64,000 nt of DNA, from contig NZ_FNAJ01000012.1 of the NCBI RefSeq assembly GCF_900101905.1, forward strand, positions 167,427 to 231,426, written 5' to 3'. Position numbers and translations under genes: made by a program. Within the stretch, counting starts at the first letter, position 1. Each line of letters opens with the position of its first letter. Below, piece after piece: positions 19,719 through 27,685 of the stretch. Below the pieces are notes generated by a model. That model was not told the DNA's origin, did not search any database, and was given only the letters and a program-made list of their open reading frames with translations. This DNA is from Myxococcus virescens (GTDB lineage Bacteria; Myxococcota; Myxococcia; Myxococcales; Myxococcaceae).

Positions 19719-20339
19719 GTGATCAAGGTCCTCGACGCACGCTTCGTCACCACCGCCGTGGAGCCCAAGGGCTACCCGACGGACCACACGGCGGAGGTGG
19801 CCTTCGTCGGCCGCTCCAACGTGGGCAAATCCTCCATGATCAACGCGCTCACCGGCCGCAGGAAGCTGGTGCGCGTGTCCAACACGCCGGGGCGCACCCG
19901 GACGTTGAACTTCTTCGACGTGGACCTGGAGCGCGGCGGGGTGCGCCACCAGATCCGCCTGGCCGACCTGCCGGGCTACGGCTTCGCCAAGGCCAGCAAG
20001 GCGGACAAGGCCCAGTGGGAGAAGATGATCACCACCTACCTGGAGAAGCGGCACCGCCTGGAGGCCGTGGTCAGCATCGTGGACGTGGAGGTGGGCCCCA
20101 CGCCGGACGACCTCACCACGCTCGACTATCTCCAGGCGCACAACCGCCGGGTGCTGGTGGTGGCCACCAAGGTGGACCGGCTCACCAAGGCCAGGCGCAA
20201 GCCGCGGCTGGTGGAGCTCTCCAAGCTGATGGACCTGCCGCTGGAGGTCATCCTCCCTTTCTCCTCCACGGAGAAGCTGGGCGTGGAGGAGGTCTGGGGC
20301 GCGCTGCTCGACACCTTCGGCAAGTCCACCCGCGTCTGA
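19719..20339 (+). CDS. engB: Ribosome-biogenesis GTPase EngB/YsxC
   Basis: 206 residues from GTG 19719. TRAFAC GTPase motifs are all present: G1 GRSNVGKSS (31-39), G3 DLPGYG, G4 TKVD and the family-specific GRTRTLNFF. EngB assists large ribosomal subunit assembly in the cytoplasm and is usually essential. Length and motifs are standard. The cytochrome gene upstream is unrelated in function. Confidence 0.95.
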   Translation: MIKVLDARFVTTAVEPKGYPTDHTAEVAFVGRSNVGKSSMINALTGRRKLVRVSNTPGRTRTLNFFDVDLERGGVRHQIRLADLPGYGFAKASKADKAQWEKMITTYLEKRHRLEAVVSIVDVEVGPTPDDLTTLDYLQAHNRRVLVVATKVDRLTKARRKPRLVELSKLMDLPLEVILPFSSTEKLGVEEVWGALLDTFGKSTRV

Positions 20340-20422
20340 GGGCCGCCGGCATCATCCGGTAGCCGCCGCTCCCGGTGGGGTTCTGCTCCCGGGCCGGGGG
20401 GCGCTGTGGTAGGGACCGCGCC

Positions 20423-22090
20423 GTGTCCGAAAACGGCAAGGGAAATGGAAGCGACACGCAGCTGGCTCCCCGGGAGCTGCGTCAGCGGTTGATGAGGCTG
20501 TCCCCGCGTCAGCGGGTGGACGCCCTCCTGGATGTCGCGGAGGCCCGCGCGCTGGTGCGCTCGATGCCCGCCGAGGACCTCTACGTCACCATCCAGGAGC
20601 TGGGGCTCGCGGATTCGACGGAGCTGGTGCAGCTCGCCTCGCCCGGCCAGTTCCGCGCCTTCGTGGACCTGGCCGGCTGGCGGCGGGACGCGCTGGACTC
20701 GCACGCCGTCCTCACCTGGCTGCGCGCCGCGCGGGGCGGGGTGGAGGACACGGGGGAGTTCCTGCGCAAGCTGCACGCGCTGGACCTGGAAGTGCTCGAA
20801 ATCCTCCTGCGCGAGTTCATCGAGGTGCACGACCTGGAAGAGAACCCGGACGTCAATCCGCCGGGCGTGACGATGGAGACCCCGGAGGGGCGTTACCTCG
20901 TCGAAATCAAGGTGGAGGGCGTGGAGATGTCCGCCGTCCGCTCGCTCCTCAACGACCTCATCGCGGAGAACCCCTTCGAGGCCGTGCGCCTGCTGGAGGC
21001 CGTGCGCTGGGAGATTCCCAGCGAGCTGGAGGAGACGGCGTACCAGTTCCGCCGCGGCCGACTCCAGGACATGGGCTTCCCGTCGCTGGAGGAGGCGGTG
21101 TCCCTGTTCAGCCGTGTGGACGTGGCGCCCGCGCCCGTGTCCGCCGCGCGTCCAGGGCTGGCGCCCACCACGGGCCATGTGGACTACCTGGAGGCGGCCT
21201 TCCGCGGCCTGACGATGGTGGAGGCGGTGAACGCGGAGGACGAGCTGCGCGAGGTGGCCAGCGCCGCGTTGGTGGCGGACCTGGCGGACCCGGGGGATTT
21301 GGACGCCATCCGCCGCGCGAGCGAGACGGTGCGTGACTACCTGTCCCTGGCGCTCGAGCACCTGACGGGCTCGGACCCGGAGCGCGCCACGGACGTGCTG
21401 CGCGACACGCCGCTGCGGCGCATCTTCCAGACGGGCTTCTCGCTCACGCTCCAGCTCAAGTTCCGCGCGGACCGGCTGGCCAAGGCGCCGGGCGCCCTGG
21501 TCGAGGGCGTGCTGATGGTGCTTCCGGAGGAAGCGGCCGCCATCTCCGCGCTGCGCCAGAAGCGGCCCCGGCGAGCGCTGCGCGTGGAAGGCGCGGAGCC
21601 GGTGCCGTTCCGCTCCCGGCGCGAGCTGGCCGCCACCGAGGCGCTGCTGGCCCGCGCGGAGGCCCAGGTGCAGGTGTTCCGCGGCGTGCTGGGTGGCACC
21701 GACGACTCGGCGCACGAGGCCCTGGCCCGCTTCGGCGTGCCCCTGGAGACGCTGGGCCTGGAGCGCCTCCTGGCCGCGGTGGTGGCCATGGCGGTGCTGG
21801 AGGAGCGCGCGGACGCGCGTCCGGTGCCGCTGGGGCGGGTGGTGGAACTGGGCCAGCGCCTCTTCGAGGGCGCCCCGGGAGCGCCGCGCCTGCGCGCCTC
21901 CGCTGCCGAGCGCGCCCAGAAGGGCCTGGAGCCGGCGGTGGCGCCGGAGGCGCATGCGGAGCTGCGCCGTCTGGTGACGCTGACCCTGTCGCGGCTGTTG
22001 GAGGAGCTGGGCACGCCCTGGCTCCAGGACGGGCGGCTGGAGCCGCTGGCCTCGGCGGTTCTTCCGATGGAGAGCAGCCCCGTCCCGTAG
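20423..22090 (+). CDS. DUF6178-like helical protein
   Basis: 555 residues from GTG 20423. The protein is mostly helical, rich in Ala, Leu, Arg and Glu, with no signal, membrane segment or catalytic motif that I can identify. The opening LRQRLMRLSPRQRVDALLD and the AEDLYVTIQELG segment remind me of DUF6178, a family found mainly in deltaproteobacteria/Myxococcota; this assignment is from memory. It follows engB by 83 bases and ends at a strong inverted repeat. Role unknown. Confidence 0.75.
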   Translation: MSENGKGNGSDTQLAPRELRQRLMRLSPRQRVDALLDVAEARALVRSMPAEDLYVTIQELGLADSTELVQLASPGQFRAFVDLAGWRRDALDSHAVLTWLRAARGGVEDTGEFLRKLHALDLEVLEILLREFIEVHDLEENPDVNPPGVTMETPEGRYLVEIKVEGVEMSAVRSLLNDLIAENPFEAVRLLEAVRWEIPSELEETAYQFRRGRLQDMGFPSLEEAVSLFSRVDVAPAPVSAARPGLAPTTGHVDYLEAAFRGLTMVEAVNAEDELREVASAALVADLADPGDLDAIRRASETVRDYLSLALEHLTGSDPERATDVLRDTPLRRIFQTGFSLTLQLKFRADRLAKAPGALVEGVLMVLPEEAAAISALRQKRPRRALRVEGAEPVPFRSRRELAATEALLARAEAQVQVFRGVLGGTDDSAHEALARFGVPLETLGLERLLAAVVAMAVLEERADARPVPLGRVVELGQRLFEGAPGAPRLRASAAERAQKGLEPAVAPEAHAELRRLVTLTLSRLLEELGTPWLQDGRLEPLASAVLPMESSPVP

Positions 22091-22101
22091 GAATTTCAGT
22101 C

Positions 22102-22135
22102 CGGGGCGGCCCACACGTCCGGCGAGGCCGCCCCG
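22102..22135 (+). terminator. Stem-loop terminator after the DUF6178-like gene
   Basis: CGGGGCGGCC (22102-22111) and GGCCGCCCCG (22126-22135) pair perfectly over 10 bases with a 14-base loop, followed by TTCTA. It lies 12 bases after the stop and separates this transcript from the sigma54 promoter of the exo pair. Confidence 0.65.
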
Positions 22136-22170
22136 TTCTAGAAGATTCAGGGCTTTGCCCGATGGGGCCC

Positions 22171-22187
22171 CTGGCATGTCCTCTGCT
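22171..22187 (+). promoter_or_regulatory. Candidate sigma54 (-24/-12) promoter of exoJ
   Basis: CTGGCATGTCCTCTGCT matches YTGGCACGRNNNTTGCW at 11 of 14 informative positions. It keeps the invariant GG (22173-22174) and GC (22185-22186) exactly ten bases apart. Transcription would begin near 22198, giving a leader of about 43 bases before the ATG at 22241. It follows a terminator, as expected for an independent promoter. Sigma54 with enhancer-binding proteins drives many developmental genes in Myxococcus. No activator site was identified. Confidence 0.6.
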
Positions 22188-22240
22188 TTCGCCCAGGCAC
22201 GCGTATTGGTGCGCGACGCAACTGCCGGGAGGTGGGGTGA

Positions 22241-23521
22241 ATGGTGCTGGGAGAGCAGGGGCAGCGCCGTGACGTGTGGGCCTTCTATGCGCTGACCGCT
22301 TTCGCGGCGGTCATGTACGCGGCGCCGGGTGAGTGGATCCCGGCGCTCGCACCGCTGCGCCTCGCGTTGGTGACGTCGGGGCTGGCGGCGGGACTCATGG
22401 TGATACGCCGGCTGGGGCGGGCGGAGCCGCTGTACGTGGACGGCTCGCGCGGCCTGGCGCTGATCGCCTTCTCCACGCTGGCGGTGGCGTCCGTCGGCTG
22501 GTCCGTGAATCCGGAGGTGACGACCACCACGGGCGTCGAGCTGCTGAAGCTGACCGCCATCTACATCACCTTCGTCAACGTCATCACCACCGGCCGCCGG
22601 CTGGCGGTGGTGTGCGGGGCCATGGTGCTGGCGTCGGTGGTGACGTCCTTTGGCGCCATCAACTGGTACCTGGTGGGCGAGGACCTGGTGGAAGGCTTCC
22701 GCGCGCGCTGGGTGGGTGTCTACGCGGACCCGAACCACATGGCCATGAACCTAGCGCTGGTGGTGCCGCTGGCGGTGGCCTTCGTGGCTCGCAAGGGCAG
22801 CGGCTGGGTGTGGCGTCTGGCGTGTCTGACGGCGGCCATCCTGGCGGTGGCGGCCATCGTCGTCTCGCACTCGCGCGGCGGCTTCATCGGTCTCTCCGCG
22901 GCCATGGCGCTGTGGGCCATCCGCGAGAAGCGCCGCATCCAGGCCATTGTCGTGGGCTCGCTCTTCGTGATGGGGCTGCTCGTCTTCGCGCCGCAGAGCT
23001 TCTGGCAGCGCAACGAGACGGTGGCCGAGTTCCACGAGGACGCGTCCGCCATGGGCCGCGTCTACGCGTGGCAGGTGGCCAGCCGCATCAGCCTGGACAA
23101 GCCGCTGCTGGGCGTGGGGGCGGGCGGCTTCCGCTACGCGTGGCCCATGTACGCGCCCCCCGAGGCGCGCCGGGCGTACGTGGCCCACAACATCTTCCTG
23201 GACGTCATCGGCGAGCTGGGCTGGGTGGGCCTGTTGTTCTTCATGGTGTTCACGGGGGGGGCCGCAGGCGGCGCCTTCGAGGCGTCGCGGGACAAGGAAG
23301 TGGGGTGGCTGGCGCGAGCCTTGTCCGCGTCAGTCGTGGGCTACCTCGTGTGTGACTTGTTCTCCGGCTACATCCTGTCCGCGCACTGCTACGTGCTCTT
23401 CGGCCTGGCGGCGGCGGCGCACCGGGTGGCGCGCGCGTCCGAGGCGGCGGACATGCAACGGGTTCCGGCTCCGAGCGGGCCGGTGGTGGCGACGTGGGAG
23501 GGGTCCGGACATGCGGCGTGA
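22241..23521 (+). CDS. exoJ: Wzy-type polysaccharide polymerase, probable ExoJ (spore coat)
   Basis: 426 residues from ATG 22241, with GGGAGGTGGGG just upstream. About ten hydrophobic helices are visible. The Wzy_C/O-antigen-ligase region carries GVGAGGFRY and the periplasmic-loop signature AHNIFLDVIGELGWVG (H-N-x-x-L-x5-E-x-G). Wzy proteins polymerise lipid-linked repeat units on the periplasmic side. In M. xanthus a Wzy polymerase paired with one glycosyltransferase (MXAN_3026/3027, ExoJ/ExoK) makes the spore-coat polysaccharide, away from the main exo cluster. The same two-gene arrangement, and its distance from cglB and tuf, support that identity. Expected regulation is from the sigma54 element at 22171. 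Confidence 0.75.
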   Translation: MVLGEQGQRRDVWAFYALTAFAAVMYAAPGEWIPALAPLRLALVTSGLAAGLMVIRRLGRAEPLYVDGSRGLALIAFSTLAVASVGWSVNPEVTTTTGVELLKLTAIYITFVNVITTGRRLAVVCGAMVLASVVTSFGAINWYLVGEDLVEGFRARWVGVYADPNHMAMNLALVVPLAVAFVARKGSGWVWRLACLTAAILAVAAIVVSHSRGGFIGLSAAMALWAIREKRRIQAIVVGSLFVMGLLVFAPQSFWQRNETVAEFHEDASAMGRVYAWQVASRISLDKPLLGVGAGGFRYAWPMYAPPEARRAYVAHNIFLDVIGELGWVGLLFFMVFTGGAAGGAFEASRDKEVGWLARALSASVVGYLVCDLFSGYILSAHCYVLFGLAAAAHRVARASEAADMQRVPAPSGPVVATWEGSGHAA

Positions 23522-24665
23522 GGAGGCGCGGATGGGGCAGGAGCCCCTCCGCCTGGTTCAGTTCACCCGGTCTTTCCACATTGGAGGGACCGAGGTGCAG
23601 GTGCTGGAGCTGTTGCGGGGACTGCCCGCCAGCTACCGGTTGCAGGTGTCCGTGCTGGATGATTCGGGGCCGCTGATTGGCGCGGTGTGGAAGCTGGGCC
23701 ACGCGCCCGCGGCCTTCCCGCTCAAGGGCTCCGTGGTGCAGCCGAACACGGCGTATCAGGTGTACCGCATGGCGCGCTGGCTCAAGGCGAACCGCGTGGA
23801 GCTGGTGCACGTGCATGACTTCTATTCCACGATGGTGGCCGTGCCGGCGGCGAAGCTCGCGGGCACGAAGGTCATCGTGGGCCGGTTGGACCTGGCGCAC
23901 TGGCAGGGACGGGCGCGGCGCGCGGTGCAGTCACGGCTGTGCCGCATGGCGGACCATGTGATTGGCAACGCGGAGGCCATCCGCCACCAGCTCATCACCG
24001 AGGAGGGCTTGCCGGCCTCGCGCGTGTCCGTCATCCACAACGGCCTGGACTTGCCGCGCTTCGAGTCCCGCAGGCGCGAAGGGCTGCGCGGGCCGCTCCC
24101 CGACACGGGGGCCGCGCCGGTGGTGGTTCACGTGGCCAACATGAATCACCCGGTGAAGCGTCAGGAGGACCTGCTGCTCGCGCTGGCCCAGCTGCGCCAT
24201 TCCGGCACCACGCTGCACGCCTTCCTGGTGGGGGATGGTCCGCGCCGGCCGGACTTGGAGAAGCTGGCGGGTGAGCTGGGCGTGTCCGATACCGTGCACT
24301 TCTTACGGCACCGCACGGACGTGCCCGCCATCTACGCCCGGGCGACCTTCGGCGTCCTCTGCTCCACCGCGGAGGGCATGTCCAACGCGGTGATGGAGGG
24401 CATGGCCGCGGGGCTTCCCATGGTGGTGACGCGCGTGGGTGGCAACACCGACCTGGTTCGCGATGGCGAACGCGGCCTCGTGGTGGACCCGGAGCGTCCC
24501 GCTCAGCTGGCCCAGGCCTTCCGTCAGCTTCTCGCGAATCCCGAGAAGGCGAGAAGCATGGGGCATGCGGCGCGGGACTTCGTGGCGCGCGAGCTCTCCC
24601 TGGAGAAGATGGTCCGGCGCCATGACGCGCTGTATCAGCGGATTGCCCGGGGCGCGGACGCCTGA
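23511..24665 (+). CDS. exoK: GT4 glycosyltransferase, probable ExoK (spore coat)
   Basis: About 384 residues. The ATG at 23511 overlaps the exoJ stop and has GGGAGGGG eight bases upstream; ATG 23532 behind AGGAGG (23521-23526) is an equally good start. GT-B fold motifs are visible: FHIGGTEVQVLELLRGL at the N-terminus, NGLDLPRF in the middle, and the GT4 E-x7-E motif EGMSNAVMEGMAAGLP with the donor-binding GGNTDLVRDGERG. It would add a sugar to the undecaprenyl-linked repeat unit at the cytoplasmic face before flipping and polymerisation by ExoJ. The overlap implies translational coupling with exoJ. Confidence 0.78.
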   Translation: MRREEARMGQEPLRLVQFTRSFHIGGTEVQVLELLRGLPASYRLQVSVLDDSGPLIGAVWKLGHAPAAFPLKGSVVQPNTAYQVYRMARWLKANRVELVHVHDFYSTMVAVPAAKLAGTKVIVGRLDLAHWQGRARRAVQSRLCRMADHVIGNAEAIRHQLITEEGLPASRVSVIHNGLDLPRFESRRREGLRGPLPDTGAAPVVVHVANMNHPVKRQEDLLLALAQLRHSGTTLHAFLVGDGPRRPDLEKLAGELGVSDTVHFLRHRTDVPAIYARATFGVLCSTAEGMSNAVMEGMAAGLPMVVTRVGGNTDLVRDGERGLVVDPERPAQLAQAFRQLLANPEKARSMGHAARDFVARELSLEKMVRRHDALYQRIARGADA

Positions 24666-24766
24666 GGCATGTCAGAGCGGTGTGGATACTGCGTCTCCAC
24701 CGGGCGCAATGAGGGCGGGGCCGGGGCGTAGGGAAGGGGGCATCCCACCTCTTCCGGAGCCCGCAC

Positions 24767-25453
24767 ATGGTCCTGCCCTTGCTGCTCATCCTCGCCGCCG
24801 CGCCGTCCACCCAGACGTGGACGTTCAACACGGACGGTACGCCTGAAGTTCACATCGGCAATGTTGATGGCGCGGTGCGCGTAGATGCGGTAGACGGGAA
24901 TGACGTGGTAATCACGGTTGTTTGGGAAGGCGCGGAGAGTTCTCGGAACGAAGTGGGCGTGGAAGTCGTCCAAGAAAAGGGTGCCATTCGAGCGCGGGTT
25001 TGTTGCGGTCCGTGTGAACAAGAAACGTGGTCCTGCCGTCGGAGCGGGCCCTCGGTGAAGTTCACGGCGAAGGTGCCACGGCGGGCGCGTTTGGATTTGG
25101 CGACGGTGGGTGGTCCGGTGACGGTGGCGGGCGTGAAGGGGCGGCAGTCGCTGGCGACAGTCAATGGCCGTGTGGACGTGAGCGGCTCGGAGGAGCGGTT
25201 GGATGTCAGCACGGTGAACGGCACCGTGGCATTGGCACCGCGGAAGGTCGTGGCTACTTCTGTGTCCTCAGTGGGCGGGGATGTCCGGCTGAAGCTGCCG
25301 GCCCAGGCGGATGTGAGGTTGGAATTCAATACTGTCGGTGGTCGTTTCAACGACAGTCCCGCGAGGTTGGGCGGCCGCGAGCAGACGTATGGCTCGGGCA
25401 CCCACGCGGTGGATGTCAGCACGGTCGGCGGCTCGCTCACCGTGCAGCAATAG
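24767..25453 (+). CDS. Exported DUF4097-like beta-repeat protein
   Basis: 228 residues. A short signal peptide (MVLPLLLILAAAPS) is followed by repeated beta-strand units such as VRVDAVDGNDVVITV, LATVNGRVDVSG, LDVSTVNGTVAL and VDVSTVGGSLTVQQ, as in DUF4097 beta-helix proteins. Four cysteines cluster near residues 85-100. Codon use is less G/C-biased than in neighbours (many third-position T and A in 24840-25030), suggesting recent arrival or weak selection. It lies 101 bases after exoK and ends at a strong terminator, so it could be the last gene of the exo transcript or independent. Function unknown. Confidence 0.7.
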   Translation: MVLPLLLILAAAPSTQTWTFNTDGTPEVHIGNVDGAVRVDAVDGNDVVITVVWEGAESSRNEVGVEVVQEKGAIRARVCCGPCEQETWSCRRSGPSVKFTAKVPRRARLDLATVGGPVTVAGVKGRQSLATVNGRVDVSGSEERLDVSTVNGTVALAPRKVVATSVSSVGGDVRLKLPAQADVRLEFNTVGGRFNDSPARLGGREQTYGSGTHAVDVSTVGGSLTVQQ

Positions 25454-25484
25454 CTTTCGAGGCCCGTCAAGCACTGGGCCCGGG

Positions 25485-25530
25485 GCGCTCGCCGGTGAAA
25501 CTCCAAGGCGCCGGCGAGCGCTCATTTTTT
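25485..25530 (+). terminator. Rho-independent terminator
   Basis: GCGCTCGCCGG (25485-25495) pairs perfectly with CCGGCGAGCGC (25511-25521), followed by CTCA and six T (25525-25530). It is the strongest intrinsic terminator in the window and closes the plus-strand group that begins at exoJ. It faces the end of pyrD on the other strand. Confidence 0.88.
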
Positions 25531-25552
25531 GTCCACGGATTGATGCGGTGCG

Positions 25553-26656
25553 TCAGTTGGGTGCGCCCGGCTTCCGGTGCTCGGCGCCGATGACGTCGCG
25601 GACCTGCTTGTAGCCGTCGCGGGCGAGCAGGGTGGCCAGGGTGGGGAGGATGTTTCCCACCATGCCTGGGCCCTCGTAGATGAAGCCCGTGTACACCTGC
25701 ACCACCGACGCCCCCGCGCGCAGCTTTTCGTAGACGTCCTGGGCGGTGAAGACGCCCCCCACGCCGATGATGGGCAGCGCGCCCCCACTGCGCAGCCAGG
25801 CGCGGCGGATGACGGCGTTGGCGGGCTCACGGACGGGCGCGCCGGACAGGCCGCCGGCTTCCTTCGCCAGGGGATGCTCGAAGGGCCGGGCCACGGTGGT
25901 GTTGGTGGCGATGAGGCCGGCGAGCTTCTGGGCCCGCGCGACATCCACCACCTCGTCCACGGCCTCGGGGGACAGGTCCGGGGCAATCTTGAGGAACAGC
26001 GGCTTGCCCGGGGCCACGGTGGCCAGGCGTTCCTGCACCGCGCCCAGGAGCTGCCCCAACTGCTCGGGCTCCTGGAGCTTGCGCAGGCCCGGCGTGTTGG
26101 GGGACGAGGCGTTGACCACCACGTAGTCGCCCAGGGGCGCCAGCGCGTCCACGCAGGCCACGTAGTCATCCACGGCCTGCTCCAGCGGCGTGTCCTTGTT
26201 CTTGCCGATGTTCACCCCCAGCGGGCCCGGACGCCACGTCTGCATCCTCAGCCGCGCGGCGGCCTGGGTCGCGCCGTGGTTGTTGAAGCCCATGCGGTTG
26301 ATGATCGCGCGGTGCTCCGGCAGGCGGAACAGGCGAGGGCTGGGGTTGCCGGGCTGGGGCCTGGGCGTGAGGGTGCCAATCTCCACCCCGGAGAAGCCGC
26401 AGGCGAAGAGGCCGTCCACCGCCTCCGCGTCCTTGTCCAGGCCGGCGGCCAGGGCCACGGGGTGGGCGAAGCGCAGGCCGGCCACCTCGATGGCCAGGCT
26501 GGGCGGGGCGCCCTCCAGGGCCTTCTCGCGCAGGGACTCGCACAAGTCGCGTGAGCGGCCCAGGTAGTGGAGCCCCGCCATGCCGAGCCGGTGCGCGCGC
26601 TCCGCGGAGAGCTGGAAGAGGAGCGAGCGGGTGAGTCCGTACATGGCGTGGCTCAC
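25553..26656 (-). CDS. pyrD: Class 2 dihydroorotate dehydrogenase (quinone-linked)
   Basis: 367 residues from GTG 26656, which forms a GTGA overlap with the upstream stop; many homologues begin at the position of ATG 26644 (MYGLTRSLLF), which is the alternative. Motifs of class 2 PyrD are present: the N-terminal membrane-associating helix SLLFQLSAERAHRLG, NRMGFNNHG, NASSPNTPGLRKLQ and FLKIAPDLS. The FMN enzyme oxidises dihydroorotate to orotate and passes electrons to the quinone pool, the fourth step of UMP synthesis. The catalytic base in the NASSPNT loop is serine, as expected for class 2. It is translationally coupled to an adenosine-deaminase-family gene. Confidence 0.95.
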   Translation of the reverse strand: MSHAMYGLTRSLLFQLSAERAHRLGMAGLHYLGRSRDLCESLREKALEGAPPSLAIEVAGLRFAHPVALAAGLDKDAEAVDGLFACGFSGVEIGTLTPRPQPGNPSPRLFRLPEHRAIINRMGFNNHGATQAAARLRMQTWRPGPLGVNIGKNKDTPLEQAVDDYVACVDALAPLGDYVVVNASSPNTPGLRKLQEPEQLGQLLGAVQERLATVAPGKPLFLKIAPDLSPEAVDEVVDVARAQKLAGLIATNTTVARPFEHPLAKEAGGLSGAPVREPANAVIRRAWLRSGGALPIIGVGGVFTAQDVYEKLRAGASVVQVYTGFIYEGPGMVGNILPTLATLLARDGYKQVRDVIGAEHRKPGAPN

Positions 26657-27648
26657 GCGGGGATGAACGAGGCCTCACGGGCCCAGGCGAGCGTCTGATC
26701 CACCTGCTCGGGCGTGAGGATGCCGTTCTGTTCGATGATGTCGATCTCCCGCCGCATGTCCGTCTCCAGCAGGTAGGGGCCGTCGGTGTTGATGGTGAAC
26801 TTCACCTTGCGGTCCCAGAAGGTGCGGATGATGTGGCGCAGCTCCTCCACGCCCTCCACGGCCTTGGTGTGCAGGTTGGACGTGGGGCACAGCTCCAGGA
26901 CGATGTCGCGCTCGCGCAGCACCTTCATCGCGTGCTCGTCGTAGGCGGCGCGGATGCCGTGGCCGATGCGGTGCGGCTGGAGCTTCTCCACCACGGCCAT
27001 GACGCCCTCGGCGCCGGTGCCACGCGTCTCGCCGGTGTGCACCGTGCACTTGAGGCCGGCGCGGCGCGCCCGCGAGAAGAGCTCTTCGTACTGGGTGACG
27101 ACCTCCGGCTTCAGCTCCATGGCGTTCGTCTCCGTGCCGGCCAGGTCGATGCCGTACACGCCGCGCGTGCGGTACTTGATGGCCTTGTCCACGATGATGC
27201 TGTTGAGCCGGTGGTCGAACTCGCGGGCCAGGCAGAAGATGAGGCCCATCTTCACGCCGTACTCCAGCACCGCGCGGTCCATGCCGCGCAGCGCGGCGTG
27301 GATGATGTGGTCCAGGTCCAGCTCGGAGTTCAGGTTGCGCTTCATCGGGTTGAAGCGCAGCTCCATCTGCGTCACGCGGCTGCCGCGGTACTCCTTGCCG
27401 ATGACCTCGTAGACGGAGCGCTCAATCGCGCTGGGGGACGACTGGATCTTCTCCGTCCAGGTGTGGAGGATCTTCAGGTAGTCGTCCAGGCTTCCCACCT
27501 TGCCCGGACGGGAGGTGATGAGCTCCACGAAGTCGAAGTAGTTCTTCACCGGGAGCTTGAAGCCCTGCTGGTGGGCGATGGACCAGAGGATGTGGGGCGC
27601 CACAGCGCCACCCACGTGGATATGCAGGTCGATCAGATCGCGTGCCAT
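26653..27648 (-). CDS. Adenosine deaminase family protein with altered substrate residues
   Basis: 331 residues from ATG 27648. Zinc and catalytic residues of the family are kept: HIH (9-11), VHTGE, HRIGHG and the Asp of NTDGP. Two substrate contacts of true adenosine deaminases are replaced: HxHLDG is HIHVGG (the Asp that holds the ribose 5'-hydroxyl is Gly) and NTDDP is NTDGP (the second Asp, which contacts the purine N7, is Gly). I infer a hydrolytic deaminase acting on something other than adenosine. Its stop overlaps the pyrD start (GTGA), suggesting joint expression with pyrimidine synthesis. Confidence 0.85.
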   Translation of the reverse strand: MARDLIDLHIHVGGAVAPHILWSIAHQQGFKLPVKNYFDFVELITSRPGKVGSLDDYLKILHTWTEKIQSSPSAIERSVYEVIGKEYRGSRVTQMELRFNPMKRNLNSELDLDHIIHAALRGMDRAVLEYGVKMGLIFCLAREFDHRLNSIIVDKAIKYRTRGVYGIDLAGTETNAMELKPEVVTQYEELFSRARRAGLKCTVHTGETRGTGAEGVMAVVEKLQPHRIGHGIRAAYDEHAMKVLRERDIVLELCPTSNLHTKAVEGVEELRHIIRTFWDRKVKFTINTDGPYLLETDMRREIDIIEQNGILTPEQVDQTLAWAREASFIPA

Positions 27649-27685
27649 GTCGGCATGTATGCACAGTGCCGGGCGCGCGTAAAGA

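Noticed and set aside
20126..22738. 870-codon minus-strand open frame
   Set aside because: Crosses engB, the DUF6178-like gene and the start of exoJ in antisense, including their intergenic terminator; composition is that of a shadow frame.
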